DNA from: Emticicia sp. BO119
GTDB taxonomy: Bacteria; Bacteroidota; Bacteroidia; Cytophagales; Spirosomataceae
Length of the DNA stretch: 64,000 nt
Assembly (NCBI RefSeq): GCF_013912375.1
Contig: NZ_JACETV010000002.1
Coordinates: 682,001 to 746,000, forward strand
Direction of reading: 5' to 3'
Shown here: piece after piece, positions 34,320-44,004 of the stretch
Position numbering within the stretch: the stretch's first letter is position 1
Layout of the letters: every line of letters begins with the position of its first letter
The notes under the pieces: generated by a model
What the model saw: only the letters and a program-made list of their open reading frames with translations
Databases searched by the model: none
Told to the model about the DNA's origin: nothing
Program-made: the position numbers and the translations under genes

Positions 34320-35240
34320 TTATTCTTTGTCCGATGGAAGGGTTACTCTTTTCACCGTTCCGTCTTCACCTTGTGTAACCATTACAAATACAACACCTTT
34401 TTGTTTGCCGATATTAATTTGACCTACGTATTCACCACTGAAATCTTTGATTTCATCTTTGGCTACTACATTGCCTTTCAAGTCCATTACTTTAATCGAT
34501 ACATCTCCTTTTTCCTGACTGCTGAAACGGATATTCAATACATCAGTTTTAGGATTATTAGGATAGACACTTAAACCACGGACAGTTTTGCTTGAAGAGG
34601 AATTATCAAAAGCAAAAACATCAGGCATATCACGTAAATTGAACTGTAAATCTTTACCCATTTTATTAAGACTCTCATTCAGACCTTTCATATCTAAATC
34701 GAAATCTTTCATATCAAGGTCAAAATTTAAATCTTCATTGAAATCATCGTTTTTACCATCCCGACGAAAAACTCTTACACGAGGTTTACCATCAATAACA
34801 ATGTCCTCATTATCATGTCGAAATTCAAAACGTTCATTATTGTTTCCGTTTCTTCCGCGGCTATACGCTCTTACCCGAGGTCTTTCGGTATTATAATTAT
34901 AACTGAAATGGTCGCTGTCATCATTGCGGTTGAACTCTCTTTCATTTTCGTCACCTGTAAAACTCTCTACTTCTACTTTTGTGCCACGAACCTTGTCTTT
35001 GTTTTTAGCCATGACAGAATCCTGATAGTTCTGAATCAGATTTTCTCTTTGCTTTTCTGTTAATCCTGTAACATCAAAACTCTTTTCATGCACTTTGGTT
35101 TTACCATCAATATCCTGCTCAATTCTGATACGTGTGGTACTTTTTTCTTTTTTCTTATCCTGCGCAAATGAAGCGATAGAAATAATTGCTAATGAAGCCA
35201 TCAGGCTTGCTTTCAGAGATTTACTTAATGTAGCTTTCAT
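34320..35240 (-). CDS. Secreted acidic protein with T9SS C-terminal sorting domain
   Basis: A 306-residue protein with signal peptide (LKASLMASLAIISIASFAQ). The middle is low-complexity and charged, rich in Asp, Asn, Arg and Phe, with repeats such as FDLDMKDFDLDMKG. The last 80 residues match a type IX secretion tail: LSVYPNNPKTDVLNIRFS, then GDVSIKVMDLKGNVV and GVVFVMVTQGEDGTVKRV. It is therefore exported across both membranes and probably attached to the surface. No enzymatic domain is seen. It is a single gene with its own promoter region; pdxJ lies upstream on the same strand. Confidence 0.85.
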   Translation of the reverse strand: MKATLSKSLKASLMASLAIISIASFAQDKKKEKSTTRIRIEQDIDGKTKVHEKSFDVTGLTEKQRENLIQNYQDSVMAKNKDKVRGTKVEVESFTGDENEREFNRNDDSDHFSYNYNTERPRVRAYSRGRNGNNNERFEFRHDNEDIVIDGKPRVRVFRRDGKNDDFNEDLNFDLDMKDFDLDMKGLNESLNKMGKDLQFNLRDMPDVFAFDNSSSSKTVRGLSVYPNNPKTDVLNIRFSSQEKGDVSIKVMDLKGNVVAKDEIKDFSGEYVGQINIGKQKGVVFVMVTQGEDGTVKRVTLPSDKE

Positions 35241-35362
35241 AATTGTATCTATTTTTAAAAACTTTAAAACAAAAGACTATGACTGTTGGTATATTGTTGC
35301 ACAAACTTAGTAAACAGTATCCTTTTCTGGCTGTTAAAGTTTCTTAAAAATTGTTAACAGAG

Positions 35363-36079
35363 TTAGTCTAACTGCCTTAAATACAGTTGAATAGTATTCT
35401 CTAAACCATAATAAAGAGCATCACAGATAAGCGCATGTCCAATAGAAACCTCTAAGAGATTCGGAATATTCTGTTTGAAATACGCCAGGTTTTCGAGGCT
35501 TAAATCATGACCTGCATTTACACCTAAACCAACCTGCTCGGCTACTTTTGCGGCTTTTGCATAGTCTTTGATGGCCTCTTCTTTATTTTCAGGATATAGA
35601 TGAGCATAACGCTCGGTATATAATTCAATACGGTCAGTACCTGTTTCAGCCGCCCCTTCTATCATACTTTCGATAGGATCAACAAAGATAGATACTCTGA
35701 TACCTGCATTTTTGAAAGTAGCCACCAATTCTTTCAGACGTTCACGATGGGTGATGGTATCCCAACCGGCATTAGAGGTAATAGCATTCAATGCATCAGG
35801 TACTAAAGTAACCTGCGTTGGCCTATTGGCTAATACTAAATCAATAAACTTGGCTTCAGTAGGATTTCCTTCAATATTAAATTCAGTAGTAACGATTTCT
35901 TTTAAATCATACACATCCTGATAACGGATATGGCGTTCGTCCGGGCGGGGATGAACAGTAATACCTTGTGCACCGAATCTCTCGCAATCAATGGCAGTTT
36001 TTACCACATTTGGCATATTTCCACCACGAGAATTTCTTAAAGTTGCTATTTTATTGATATTTACTGATAATTTTGTCAT
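35363..36079 (-). CDS. pdxJ: Pyridoxine 5'-phosphate synthase
   Basis: A 238-residue PdxJ enzyme that condenses 1-deoxyxylulose 5-phosphate and amino-acetone phosphate to pyridoxine 5'-phosphate. Signatures are [41 protein letters not shown] and [15 protein letters not shown], with the C-terminal [18 protein letters not shown]. The ATG at 36079 is used, since the longer reading begins at a TTG and adds 18 unconserved residues. Normal length is about 240. It is not in an evident operon with other vitamin genes. Confidence 0.96.
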   Translation of the reverse strand: MTKLSVNINKIATLRNSRGGNMPNVVKTAIDCERFGAQGITVHPRPDERHIRYQDVYDLKEIVTTEFNIEGNPTEAKFIDLVLANRPTQVTLVPDALNAITSNAGWDTITHRERLKELVATFKNAGIRVSIFVDPIESMIEGAAETGTDRIELYTERYAHLYPENKEEAIKDYAKAAKVAEQVGLGVNAGHDLSLENLAYFKQNIPNLLEVSIGHALICDALYYGLENTIQLYLRQLD

Positions 36080-36284
36080 AGTAATCTGGAGAAAGGAATA
36101 TGGAGAACGAAAAAGAGGAAAATCTTTAATCAATAACGGATTCCTGTTTCATATGAGTTCCCTGATTTTAAAGTGAAATTAACAATTTTCTATTTTCTCT
36201 GAACAGCCCGAAACGAATATACGAATTGTATTGTTCAGAATAAATTGGATAGAAATATCTAATGTACAATAAACTACCAACAAA

Positions 36285-36734
36285 ATGGCACTAAAAACAG
36301 AAATTGACGCACAGATTAAGGCAGCGATGCTCGCTCGTGACTCGGTAAGGCTAACAGCTTTACGCGATATTAAAAAAGTAATTTTATTAGAAGAAACTAA
36401 AGAAGGAAAGACTGGTGATTTAACACCGGATGAAGAACTAAAATTACTGACTAAAGCTGCCAAACAAAGAAGAGAATCAGCCGATATTTATCGTACACAA
36501 AATCGTCCTGATTTATTAGATAAAGAATTAGCAGAATTAGCTATCATCGAAGAATTTTTACCAAAACAATTATCGGAGGATGAACTGAAAGCAAAATTAC
36601 AAGAGATTATTGCTCGTGTAGGCGCATCAGACCCTTCTGATATGGGTAAAGTAATGGGAGTAGCTTCTAAAGAACTGGCAGGCTTAGCCGACGGTAAAGC
36701 TATTTCAGCTACTGTAAAATCACTCTTAGCATAA
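36285..36734 (+). CDS. GatB/YqeY domain protein
   Basis: A 149-residue YqeY-type protein: MALKTEIDAQIKAAMLARDSVRLTALRDIKKVI, then LTPDEELKLLTKAAKQRRESADIY and a C-terminal ASDPSDMGKVMGVASKELAGLADG, the domain found as the tail of GatB. Its role is not well defined; it is thought to bind tRNA or help amidation of mischarged tRNA. It is divergent from pdxJ and followed by a clear terminator. Confidence 0.92.
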   Translation: MALKTEIDAQIKAAMLARDSVRLTALRDIKKVILLEETKEGKTGDLTPDEELKLLTKAAKQRRESADIYRTQNRPDLLDKELAELAIIEEFLPKQLSEDELKAKLQEIIARVGASDPSDMGKVMGVASKELAGLADGKAISATVKSLLA

Positions 36735-36756
36735 TATATCTTATTATATTTAGTAG

Positions 36757-36795
36757 CAATGCCATGTTTATTATAAGCATGGCATTGGTATTTTA
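36757..36795 (+). terminator. Terminator of the YqeY-like gene
   Basis: A perfect 10-bp stem, CAATGCCATG with CATGGCATTG, an 11-nt loop and a T-rich exit, starting 23 bp after the stop. Confidence 0.78.
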
Positions 36796-36808
36796 AACCT
36801 CAAAAGCT

Positions 36809-37966
36809 ATGTTTAACAATTTTGTTTATCAGAACCCTGTAAAAGTTCTTTTTGGAAAAGGGCAGATTTCCCAATTAGGCAAACAAATACCTAAAGAAGC
36901 TAAAATCTTACTGACTTATGGCGGAGGTAGTATTTTCAAAAATGGCGTATATGAGCAGGTAAAGCAAGCCTTGCATGATAGAAATGTAATTGAATTTGGC
37001 GGCATTGAAGCCAACCCGACTTACGAAACCTTGATGCAAGCCGTAGAATTGGGCAGAAAGGAAAACATTGATTTTCTATTAGCAGTTGGCGGCGGGTCGG
37101 TATTAGATGGAACCAAATTCATAGCAGCGGCTATCCCTTATGAGGGTGATGATGCCTGGCAATTAGTAACAGGTAAAGCTAAAATCAAAAAAGCTATTAC
37201 CGTTGGTTCGGTGCTTACATTGCCTGCCACGGGTTCAGAGATGAACTTTTTTGCAGTTATCAGCCGTAAAGAAACGCATGAAAAGAAAGGAATGGGACAC
37301 CCATTATTATATCCTGCCTTTTCGATTCTTGACCCTGAAACTACCTACTCATTACCTCAGAAACAGATTGCCAATGGTATTGCGGATGCTTTTACCCACG
37401 TAATGGAGCAATACATGACTTATCCTGTTGGTGCCGAGATTCAAGACCGATTTGCTGAAGCTACGCTTCAAACCCTGATTGCCGTGGCTCCTAAAACGTT
37501 AGAAAACCCGACGGATTACGAGGCACGTGCCAACTTTATGTGGGCCGCTACCGTAGCTTTGAACGGTTTTATTGGCGTAGGTGTACCACAAGACTGGGCT
37601 ACGCATGAAATCGGGCATGAACTGACTGCCTCTCATGGCATAGATCACGCTCGTACATTGGCAGTAGTATTGCCTCACTTATTGAGACTAAAAAAAGAAG
37701 ACAAACGTGGTAAACTGATTCAATACGCCCAAAGAGTCTGGAATTTGAATGGCACAGATGATGAATTAATAGAAGGTGCTATCCAGAAAACCATAGATTT
37801 CTACGAATCCTTAGGCATTCCAACCAAAGCCAGTACTTATGGTATCGGACAGGATACTATTGATAAGATTGTGAAACGCTTTGAAGAAGGTAAAGTGGTT
37901 TTAGGTGAGAGAGGAGATATTACACCAGAAGTAGTAGGGGAGATATTGGAGATGAGTATTGGTTGA
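36809..37966 (+). CDS. Iron-type (group III) alcohol dehydrogenase, YqhD/BDH-like
   Basis: A 385-residue dehydrogenase. The nucleotide-binding GGGSVLDGTKFIAAA motif is near residue 93; metal ligands lie in IADAFTHVMEQYM and HEIGHELTASHGIDHARTLAVVLPH. The N-terminal FVYQNPVKVLFGKGQI and overall length match YqhD/butanol dehydrogenase-type NADPH aldehyde reductases, which detoxify or reduce aldehydes in the cytoplasm. It is single, with a terminator after it. Substrate not predictable. Confidence 0.93.
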   Translation: MFNNFVYQNPVKVLFGKGQISQLGKQIPKEAKILLTYGGGSIFKNGVYEQVKQALHDRNVIEFGGIEANPTYETLMQAVELGRKENIDFLLAVGGGSVLDGTKFIAAAIPYEGDDAWQLVTGKAKIKKAITVGSVLTLPATGSEMNFFAVISRKETHEKKGMGHPLLYPAFSILDPETTYSLPQKQIANGIADAFTHVMEQYMTYPVGAEIQDRFAEATLQTLIAVAPKTLENPTDYEARANFMWAATVALNGFIGVGVPQDWATHEIGHELTASHGIDHARTLAVVLPHLLRLKKEDKRGKLIQYAQRVWNLNGTDDELIEGAIQKTIDFYESLGIPTKASTYGIGQDTIDKIVKRFEEGKVVLGERGDITPEVVGEILEMSIG

Positions 37967-37993
37967 AATTAATGGTGCTGTCATAAAAAACAA

Positions 37994-38021
37994 AAACAGC
38001 CCCTAAACCAAGGGGCTGTTT
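37994..38021. terminator. Terminator between alcohol dehydrogenase and the ThuA-cupredoxin gene
   Basis: AAACAGCCCC pairs with GGGGCTGTTT (10 bp, plus T-A at the loop base), loop AAACCA. The genes are convergent, and the A/T-rich ends suit termination in both directions. Confidence 0.82.
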
Positions 38022-38067
38022 GTCAAATAATTACAATCTATTGTAACGTTATCCTTTTGTCAAAATC

Positions 38068-41000
38068 TTATTTCACTACTCTCATTGTTCCGAACATTAA
38101 TCGCCAGTGACCCGGGAAGGTGCAGACGAATGGGTAACTACCTGGGTCGGTCGGAGCAGTGAATTTCAATCGATAAGTTTCATTTGGATTCACTAACGGT
38201 GTAGCCGCTATAACCTGCGGAATGCTTGGTACATAACTCTTCTCCGCAGCATCTTTCTGTGTAATCATCTTATCGGCCGCTTTACCAATGATCTCCATAC
38301 TCTTTTGTTTACCAATTACAATGTTGTGTTGCATCGCATCAGGATTTTCAAATACAATTACCACAGGTTTACCTGCTTTCACAGTAAACTCCTTCTTATC
38401 AAACTTCATCTCTTCTTTAATAGATTTGATATTGATAACAATGGCATCTTTATCGTCGTCGGCATTACTGCTTTTTAAGCCCCATGCAACCAACAATTTG
38501 TTCAATCTATCAGCGTTGGTTTCTGTCAACTTAGTGCTTAAGGAAGTCAGGAATTTCTGATTATCAGCATTCACTTTATCTTTCTTACGTGGGTTCCATC
38601 CATTTGACATACCTTTCAGCAAGGCTACGTTTTCAGAGGCAGGGAATTTATCCCATGCTTTTAGCATAGCCGCCAGAGTATCAGCAGGCATTACTGAGGC
38701 ATAGCTTCTTGCGGCTCTTTCCAACGCAAAGGTTGACAGTTTTTGTGCCTGTTGGAAGGTAATCTTCTTGCTGTAATAATTATTTTTCTCGTTGTTCTCT
38801 TCTATTTTGTTTTCATAATCAACCATGATATTGAAAGTATATTCACCTGCTATATCTGTTCCAAAATAAAAGTCTCCCGACCACGGCCCATTCGTATTCT
38901 TCGAGATAGTAACGGTTTCACCCGGTCCTACACCAGTATTATGAACCATACTCCAGATAGTATATTTTTGTCCTTGTCCGGTAATATCAATTTTCAACGA
39001 AACAACATTGCCTTTTTTCACTGAATCTTTGCCATTGTTTTTCACTTCTACAAAGTAGCGCATTCCCTCACGTACATAAGGAGAGCCTGGTTCTGCACGT
39101 AAATTAGTAATCACTAAATCAACTCCATTAGCCGGAGCAGGAAGCGCTTTAGGCGCATCTTTAGCAGTCGATGCTGTATTAGCACCATGATTCATTGTCG
39201 AGTGGTCATGATTCATCGGCATAGCATTGGCACTACTTGTCAGTTTGTTCAGGTATTTTTTCAATAAAACTGATTTATGGCTTGTCAAGGCAACAGCAAA
39301 AGCGTCAGGTAACCAACGGTCGTTGCTTTCGGTCGCTTGTTCCATACGGGTTAACAATGCTTGTTCAGAAGCAGGAGTCAACGGTAATTCGCTCAAAGCC
39401 AGAATTGCATTCAATACGATAATCGGCTCTTTGCTATTCAATAAGTCATTTTGTAAAATAACCTCTACTGAATTTTGAGTATCAGGTAAAACCTGAATAG
39501 CATTTTTCTGAACAGCCCATGATGGATGTTTTAATGCACCAACGACAGCCTGTAATGCTTCATTATTGCTTTCAATCGCCCCTAAGCCTTTCAATGCCCA
39601 GATAGCATGAATAGCCCCAGTATTCAACCCGATTTCATCAACAGATTGGTCTTTTACCAAGGCTATCAAAGCTGGTATTACATCTGTTTTGCCACGTTCT
39701 ACCAATAATCTTTGTGCATGACTTCTCCAGAATAGATTATTGTTTTTTAAAGCAGCTACCAGTTCATCAGGGCGTTCTTTGCTTAAAGATAACGGTGTAT
39801 AAGCAGGTGCTTCTTTCCAGCCTACGCGATAGATACGTCCATGCGTAAAGTCACGTAAATCTGTTTGGTAAGCATTACCCAGACCGTTTTCAAAACCTTT
39901 CGGCACAGGATTATGCTGAATAATGAAACTATACCAGTCAGCAACCCAAACGGCACCATCTGGTCCTACTTCGGCAAATACCGGAGAAAACCATTCATCA
40001 GCACCTGCCATCAGGTTAAATGCTTCTTTATCTTCGTAGTTCGTACCTTTTTTCTCCATCAGGTTCTGATGAAGAATATGCCCTGTTGGTTCAGACACAA
40101 AAGCAATCTGATTCCAGTAGTTTTTCGGGAACGACCTTGCCGTATAGAAATTATGCCCGGCAGCGGCTGTAAAACCTCCAAAAACGTCCACCTGCCTTAC
40201 TTTTTCCGTAATCGGCTTCATGTCTTTATGTGTATCTGTAGAGCGGCTACCATTATCCGTATTGAAACCCGGATTCAGGAAGTTTCTATGCGGAATAGCC
40301 ATATACCAACCATGTGAGTTATTGGCCGTAGAACCAAATACATCACCTGCTTCATTGAAGCCCATTCCCCAGGTATTATTAGAAGTACTGGTTACCCATT
40401 CTACTTTAGAACCATCCGGTTTGAAACGGAACAAGGCTTGTCCGAATCTTAAGGTATCTGCTGTGCCTACTTTTCCTTTGAAGCCTGAGTAACCTACACA
40501 GCCCCATATCCAGTTATCAAAGCCATAATGTAGGTTTGATGGACCTGCATGAGTATCTCCTGTGCCGAATCCTGAGAATAAAATCTTCTTTTCATCTGCT
40601 TTATCGTCACCGTCTGTATCTTTCAGAAAAATCATATGAGGGGCTTGTGATACTATCAGGCCACCATTGGCAAATACCATCCCTGTCGGGATACTCAATC
40701 CCTCTGCAAAACGGGTAAACTTATCGGCTTTACCATCCTTATTGGTATCTTCACAAATCAGAATATAGTCGCTCCCACCTGTATCTTTTCTTTCATTCGG
40801 ATAATCTTTGGTTATCAATACATACAATCTACCTTTCTCATCCCACGACATCGCAATCGGGTGCTGTACGTTCGGCTCTGCCGCAAATAAGTCAAGCGTA
40901 AAGTCAACAGGCACCTGAATATGCTTCATTGATTCTTCCGGTGAAAGCGGAAATTGTTGCAGCTGTACACCCGGACGTCTTTCATAGTTTGGCAATTTAG

Positions 41001-41757
41001 CCTCTCTGTACTCAAAAGGTTTAGGATTCAAAGCCGCATGTGCCGACCTCGCACCTTCATCTACTGCCCATATTATACCATTATACAACAATTGCTGGAA
41101 AGCCGCATTGCTCCAGGTATTATCGTCGTGTCCGTAAGCAGTATAAAAAACACGTCCTTTACCATAAGTACGAGTCCAGGTATAAGGCTCGATAGTTGTT
41201 TCCGGGCGGTCTGCTTTCTGGTCTGCTTTAATTTCACGTACCATCAGCACATTATTATCCGGCTGCAACTGGCTATGCAGATAGGTTTCGTCATATGATT
41301 TAATTTGTGGCAAATCTTTTACAATCAGGTGAGTTGGTAAAACTACCTTTGCCTGAATAGTATCCATTTTATGGCGCCAAAACTGCCCGCCTACCATTTT
41401 TACATACTCAGGTGAGTTACGGAAACAGTATGACGCACAGTGAATAGGTAAAATTCCTTTACCTGATGCTACATAGTCTAACAAGGCTTTTTCTGCCGAT
41501 GGCGTAATTTCATCCCAGTTGGCGTAAATCATCAAAGCATCATACTTGGCCAGATTCTTAGGATTAATATCTTCCAGGTGATCCGTATAAGTAAAATTGA
41601 CTCCTTTAGCACCAAGGGCTGCCATCAGGGTTGGGAGTCTTTCGATCGGGCGATGGTGCCCGTTATCACCCAGAAACAGAATCTCTAAGCGACGGCCTTT
41701 TTGGGCTTGAACGCCTTGCCAAAGCAAGACAATCAATAATATTAACGTTTTTTTCAT
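38068..41757 (-). CDS. ThuA / PVC-type dehydrogenase / CARDB / cupredoxin fusion protein
   Basis: A 1229-residue exported protein (signal MKKTLILLIVLLWQGVQAQ). Domains in order: ThuA-like glutamine amidotransferase fold (about 25-235; IPIHCASYCFR); PVC-type sugar dehydrogenase propeller (about 280-640; PIAMSWDEKGRLYVLI, HYGFDNWIWGCVGYSG); HEAT-like repeats (about 660-840); CARDB-type Ig domain (about 875-985; DLVITNLRAEPGSPYVREG); a linker; and a C-terminal cupredoxin (about 1115-1229) with type-1 copper ligands His in AMQHNIV and Cys, His, Met in FVCTFPGHWRLMFG. No CxxCH heme site is seen. It is 85 bp downstream of the Gfo gene in a sugar locus, so periplasmic sugar oxidation with copper as electron carrier is a reasonable inference. 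Confidence 0.87.
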   Translation of the reverse strand: MKKTLILLIVLLWQGVQAQKGRRLEILFLGDNGHHRPIERLPTLMAALGAKGVNFTYTDHLEDINPKNLAKYDALMIYANWDEITPSAEKALLDYVASGKGILPIHCASYCFRNSPEYVKMVGGQFWRHKMDTIQAKVVLPTHLIVKDLPQIKSYDETYLHSQLQPDNNVLMVREIKADQKADRPETTIEPYTWTRTYGKGRVFYTAYGHDDNTWSNAAFQQLLYNGIIWAVDEGARSAHAALNPKPFEYREAKLPNYERRPGVQLQQFPLSPEESMKHIQVPVDFTLDLFAAEPNVQHPIAMSWDEKGRLYVLITKDYPNERKDTGGSDYILICEDTNKDGKADKFTRFAEGLSIPTGMVFANGGLIVSQAPHMIFLKDTDGDDKADEKKILFSGFGTGDTHAGPSNLHYGFDNWIWGCVGYSGFKGKVGTADTLRFGQALFRFKPDGSKVEWVTSTSNNTWGMGFNEAGDVFGSTANNSHGWYMAIPHRNFLNPGFNTDNGSRSTDTHKDMKPITEKVRQVDVFGGFTAAAGHNFYTARSFPKNYWNQIAFVSEPTGHILHQNLMEKKGTNYEDKEAFNLMAGADEWFSPVFAEVGPDGAVWVADWYSFIIQHNPVPKGFENGLGNAYQTDLRDFTHGRIYRVGWKEAPAYTPLSLSKERPDELVAALKNNNLFWRSHAQRLLVERGKTDVIPALIALVKDQSVDEIGLNTGAIHAIWALKGLGAIESNNEALQAVVGALKHPSWAVQKNAIQVLPDTQNSVEVILQNDLLNSKEPIIVLNAILALSELPLTPASEQALLTRMEQATESNDRWLPDAFAVALTSHKSVLLKKYLNKLTSSANAMPMNHDHSTMNHGANTASTAKDAPKALPAPANGVDLVITNLRAEPGSPYVREGMRYFVEVKNNGKDSVKKGNVVSLKIDITGQGQKYTIWSMVHNTGVGPGETVTISKNTNGPWSGDFYFGTDIAGEYTFNIMVDYENKIEENNEKNNYYSKKITFQQAQKLSTFALERAARSYASVMPADTLAAMLKAWDKFPASENVALLKGMSNGWNPRKKDKVNADNQKFLTSLSTKLTETNADRLNKLLVAWGLKSSNADDDKDAIVINIKSIKEEMKFDKKEFTVKAGKPVVIVFENPDAMQHNIVIGKQKSMEIIGKAADKMITQKDAAEKSYVPSIPQVIAATPLVNPNETYRLKFTAPTDPGSYPFVCTFPGHWRLMFGTMRVVK

Positions 41758-41810
41758 GAGATTTTAAAATAGCAGAGTTTTATTACTCTTAGTGATAGGC
41801 GTAAGCAGAA

Positions 41811-41831
41811 GGGCGAAGCAATGCTTCGCCC
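41811..41831. repeat. Small GC-rich hairpin between Gfo and ThuA-cupredoxin genes
   Basis: GGGCGAAGCA and TGCTTCGCCC pair around a single A (practically a 5-nt loop). No T run follows on the minus strand, so it may act as an mRNA-stabilising or attenuating hairpin within the operon rather than as a terminator. Confidence 0.45.
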
Positions 41832-41842
41832 CCTATATAAAA

Positions 41843-42967
41843 TTAAACGTTGTGAAAGTCAGGAAGATACATGATTTTACCACCTTGCATAGCTGATTCG
41901 TGTGCCAGAATGCCCACACTTGTCCAGTTAGCCGATTGTGCCGCATTCGGGAATGGCTCTCGGTCTTCAACAAGCGCCATTAAGAACTCATGTGCTAAAT
42001 GTGGGTGCGAACCACCGTGACCTGAACCCTGCGTAAACGATAAGTGGTTGTTCTCTCCTAAATCATACACACCTTTTGTTGTGAAATCCTGAATACCTTC
42101 AGGTAATAAATGTGCATAATCTTTTACTGTTACTTTTTCAGGAATTTCATGTTCAGGTTTTTTCGCAGTATGAATGATATGCTCTTCATGCTCAACCAAT
42201 GCCCATTCGAAAGATTTTTTCGAACCATATACCTCAAAACTTTCTCTGTATTGACGGGCCACATCAAACAAAGAACGATATACATAAGCACTCAAATCGC
42301 TGTCTTTAAACTTGATATGGGCCGATTCAACCGCAAAAGGCGAATTATGAATTTGAGCTAATTCTTCGCGGATAGTTCCTGAGCCAAAGCATGAAACATA
42401 CTCAGCTTCCAGTTTCAATAAACCTGCCACAGGGCCAACACAGTGCGTAGCATAGTGCATCGGAGGTAAGCCCGGCCAGTAATCAGGCCAGCCGTCCATA
42501 TCTTGTTGGTGGCTCGCTTTCAGGAACTGTACTTTCCCTAATTCGCCTTTTTCATATAATTCTTTCACAAACAGGAACTCACGGGCATATACCACCGTCT
42601 CCATCATCATATATTTTTTACCTGTTTCTTTTACTGCCTTCACAATAGCCATACAGTCTTCCACCGAGGTAGCCATAGGTACTGTACAAGCCACGTGTTT
42701 GCCTGCATACAATGCTTTCAGACTTTGCTCGGCGTGGTTCGGGATAGGGGAGTTGATATGCACAGCATCTACATCCGGGTCTTTGAGCAATTCATCATAA
42801 TCAGAATAACGTTTTTCAATGCCGAAAGCATCGCCTATCTGATTAAGTTTCTCTACATTACGCTGACAAATAGCATACATATTGGCATTGGGGTGGCGTT
42901 GGTAAATAGGAATAAACTCAGCACCAAAGCCAAGCCCGACAATTGCAATATTGATTTTTTTCGACAT
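41843..42967 (-). CDS. Gfo/Idh/MocA-family oxidoreductase
   Basis: A 374-residue protein with the N-terminal Rossmann motif NIAIVGLGFGAEFIP and the C-terminal alpha/beta domain of the family. The usual EKP catalytic-lysine motif near residue 95 reads CTVPMATS here, so the conserved Lys is absent. Other features are present: DPDVDAVHINSPIPNH and YATHCVGPVAGLL. It probably binds NAD(P) and acts on a sugar or cyclitol, but catalysis may differ from classic family members. It is 37 bp after a ketose-epimerase-like gene and upstream of the ThuA fusion, in an AraC-linked locus. Confidence 0.88.
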   Translation of the reverse strand: MSKKINIAIVGLGFGAEFIPIYQRHPNANMYAICQRNVEKLNQIGDAFGIEKRYSDYDELLKDPDVDAVHINSPIPNHAEQSLKALYAGKHVACTVPMATSVEDCMAIVKAVKETGKKYMMMETVVYAREFLFVKELYEKGELGKVQFLKASHQQDMDGWPDYWPGLPPMHYATHCVGPVAGLLKLEAEYVSCFGSGTIREELAQIHNSPFAVESAHIKFKDSDLSAYVYRSLFDVARQYRESFEVYGSKKSFEWALVEHEEHIIHTAKKPEHEIPEKVTVKDYAHLLPEGIQDFTTKGVYDLGENNHLSFTQGSGHGGSHPHLAHEFLMALVEDREPFPNAAQSANWTSVGILAHESAMQGGKIMYLPDFHNV

Positions 42968-43004
42968 GGTTTAATTGTTTTAGGTTAGCGTCAAATCCGT
43001 TTCG

Positions 43005-43862
43005 TTAATAAGGAATACTCGGCGTGCCGGGATTTTCTGCAAGACTATTTTTTAAAAAACTAAGACTATCTTTCATTAATTGTGTTTCTGAATCAAACAT
43101 TTTTCGCCAGATGTTAGCCACTGCCAGTTTTTGACTGAAAGCTTCTACCGACAACCATCCATCATATTTGATTTCATATAATGCTTTAAAAACATCTTCC
43201 CAGTTGACATTTCCTGTACCAACGGTACTTCGGTCGTTTTCAGAAACCTGTACGTGTACCAGATGTTTAGATAACTTTCTGATGGCATCTCCTAAATTCT
43301 TTTCTTCGATATTGGCATGGAAAGTATCAAACATGATTTTACAAGCCGGGTGGTCAATATCTTCAACCAGTTTAATCAATTCATCACTTGATGATACCAG
43401 ATAGCTTTCAAAGCGGTTCAGATATTCAAGCCCCAAAGTGATACCAAAACTATCGGCATAATCTGCCAATTCTCTTAGATTATCTACCGCCCATCTCCAT
43501 TCCTGCTCTGTAGCAGGTTGCCCTGTAAACTGGCCTAAGGCTGAATGATAAGGGCCATTTAATAAATTGGCACCTAAAACCATTGCACAATCAACTGCTA
43601 ATTTATTGCGCTCTAAGGTGGCTTTTCTGACGGCAGGGTCAGGACTAATCTGATTAAAATCAGGGCCGCAAATGGTTACCGCAATTCTATCTAATTCCAA
43701 TTCATCTAATTTCTCGCGCCATCCATACCAATGTGTAGGGTCTGTATCAAAAATAGGTACTTCAACCCCATCGAAACCAAGCTCCTTTATTTGTTCTAAT
43801 ACCGGAAAAAGACTCTCATTAATTTCTGTTCCCCACAAAAGGAGATTCATTCCAAACTTCAT
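43005..43862 (-). CDS. Sugar isomerase/epimerase, D-tagatose/D-psicose 3-epimerase type
   Basis: A 285-residue TIM-barrel protein. The signature acids and His of ketose 3-epimerases are visible: GLEYLNRFESY (Glu), IMFDTFHANIEE (Asp, His), VHVQVSENDRSTVGTGNVNW and LSVEAFS (second Glu). The start MKFGMNLLLWG is typical for the family. It would interconvert ketoses at C3 with a divalent metal, in the cytoplasm. First gene of the epimerase-Gfo-ThuA run, divergent from the AraC regulator. Confidence 0.9.
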   Translation of the reverse strand: MKFGMNLLLWGTEINESLFPVLEQIKELGFDGVEVPIFDTDPTHWYGWREKLDELELDRIAVTICGPDFNQISPDPAVRKATLERNKLAVDCAMVLGANLLNGPYHSALGQFTGQPATEQEWRWAVDNLRELADYADSFGITLGLEYLNRFESYLVSSSDELIKLVEDIDHPACKIMFDTFHANIEEKNLGDAIRKLSKHLVHVQVSENDRSTVGTGNVNWEDVFKALYEIKYDGWLSVEAFSQKLAVANIWRKMFDSETQLMKDSLSFLKNSLAENPGTPSIPY

Positions 43863-43938
43863 ACTGATTTTCTTAAATTTTCACATTACAAAACTATCTT
43901 AAAATAGTACAAAAAAATAGGCTTAATTTTACTAATAA

Positions 43939-43960
43939 TGACTGTATTTTGACTTTATTT
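43939..43960. promoter_or_regulatory. Tandem TGACTnTATTT repeat in the AraC/epimerase divergent region
   Basis: TGACTGTATTT at 43939-43949 is followed directly by TGACTTTATTT at 43950-43960, an 11-bp period or one helical turn. It lies between divergent genes, about 45 bp upstream of the AraC ATG. It could be part of the regulator's operator; AT-rich chance repeats are an alternative. Confidence 0.35.
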
Positions 43961-44004
43961 GTTTTTATATCTAAATTTATAGTTAAAATTGAGAATAGTG
44001 TATT

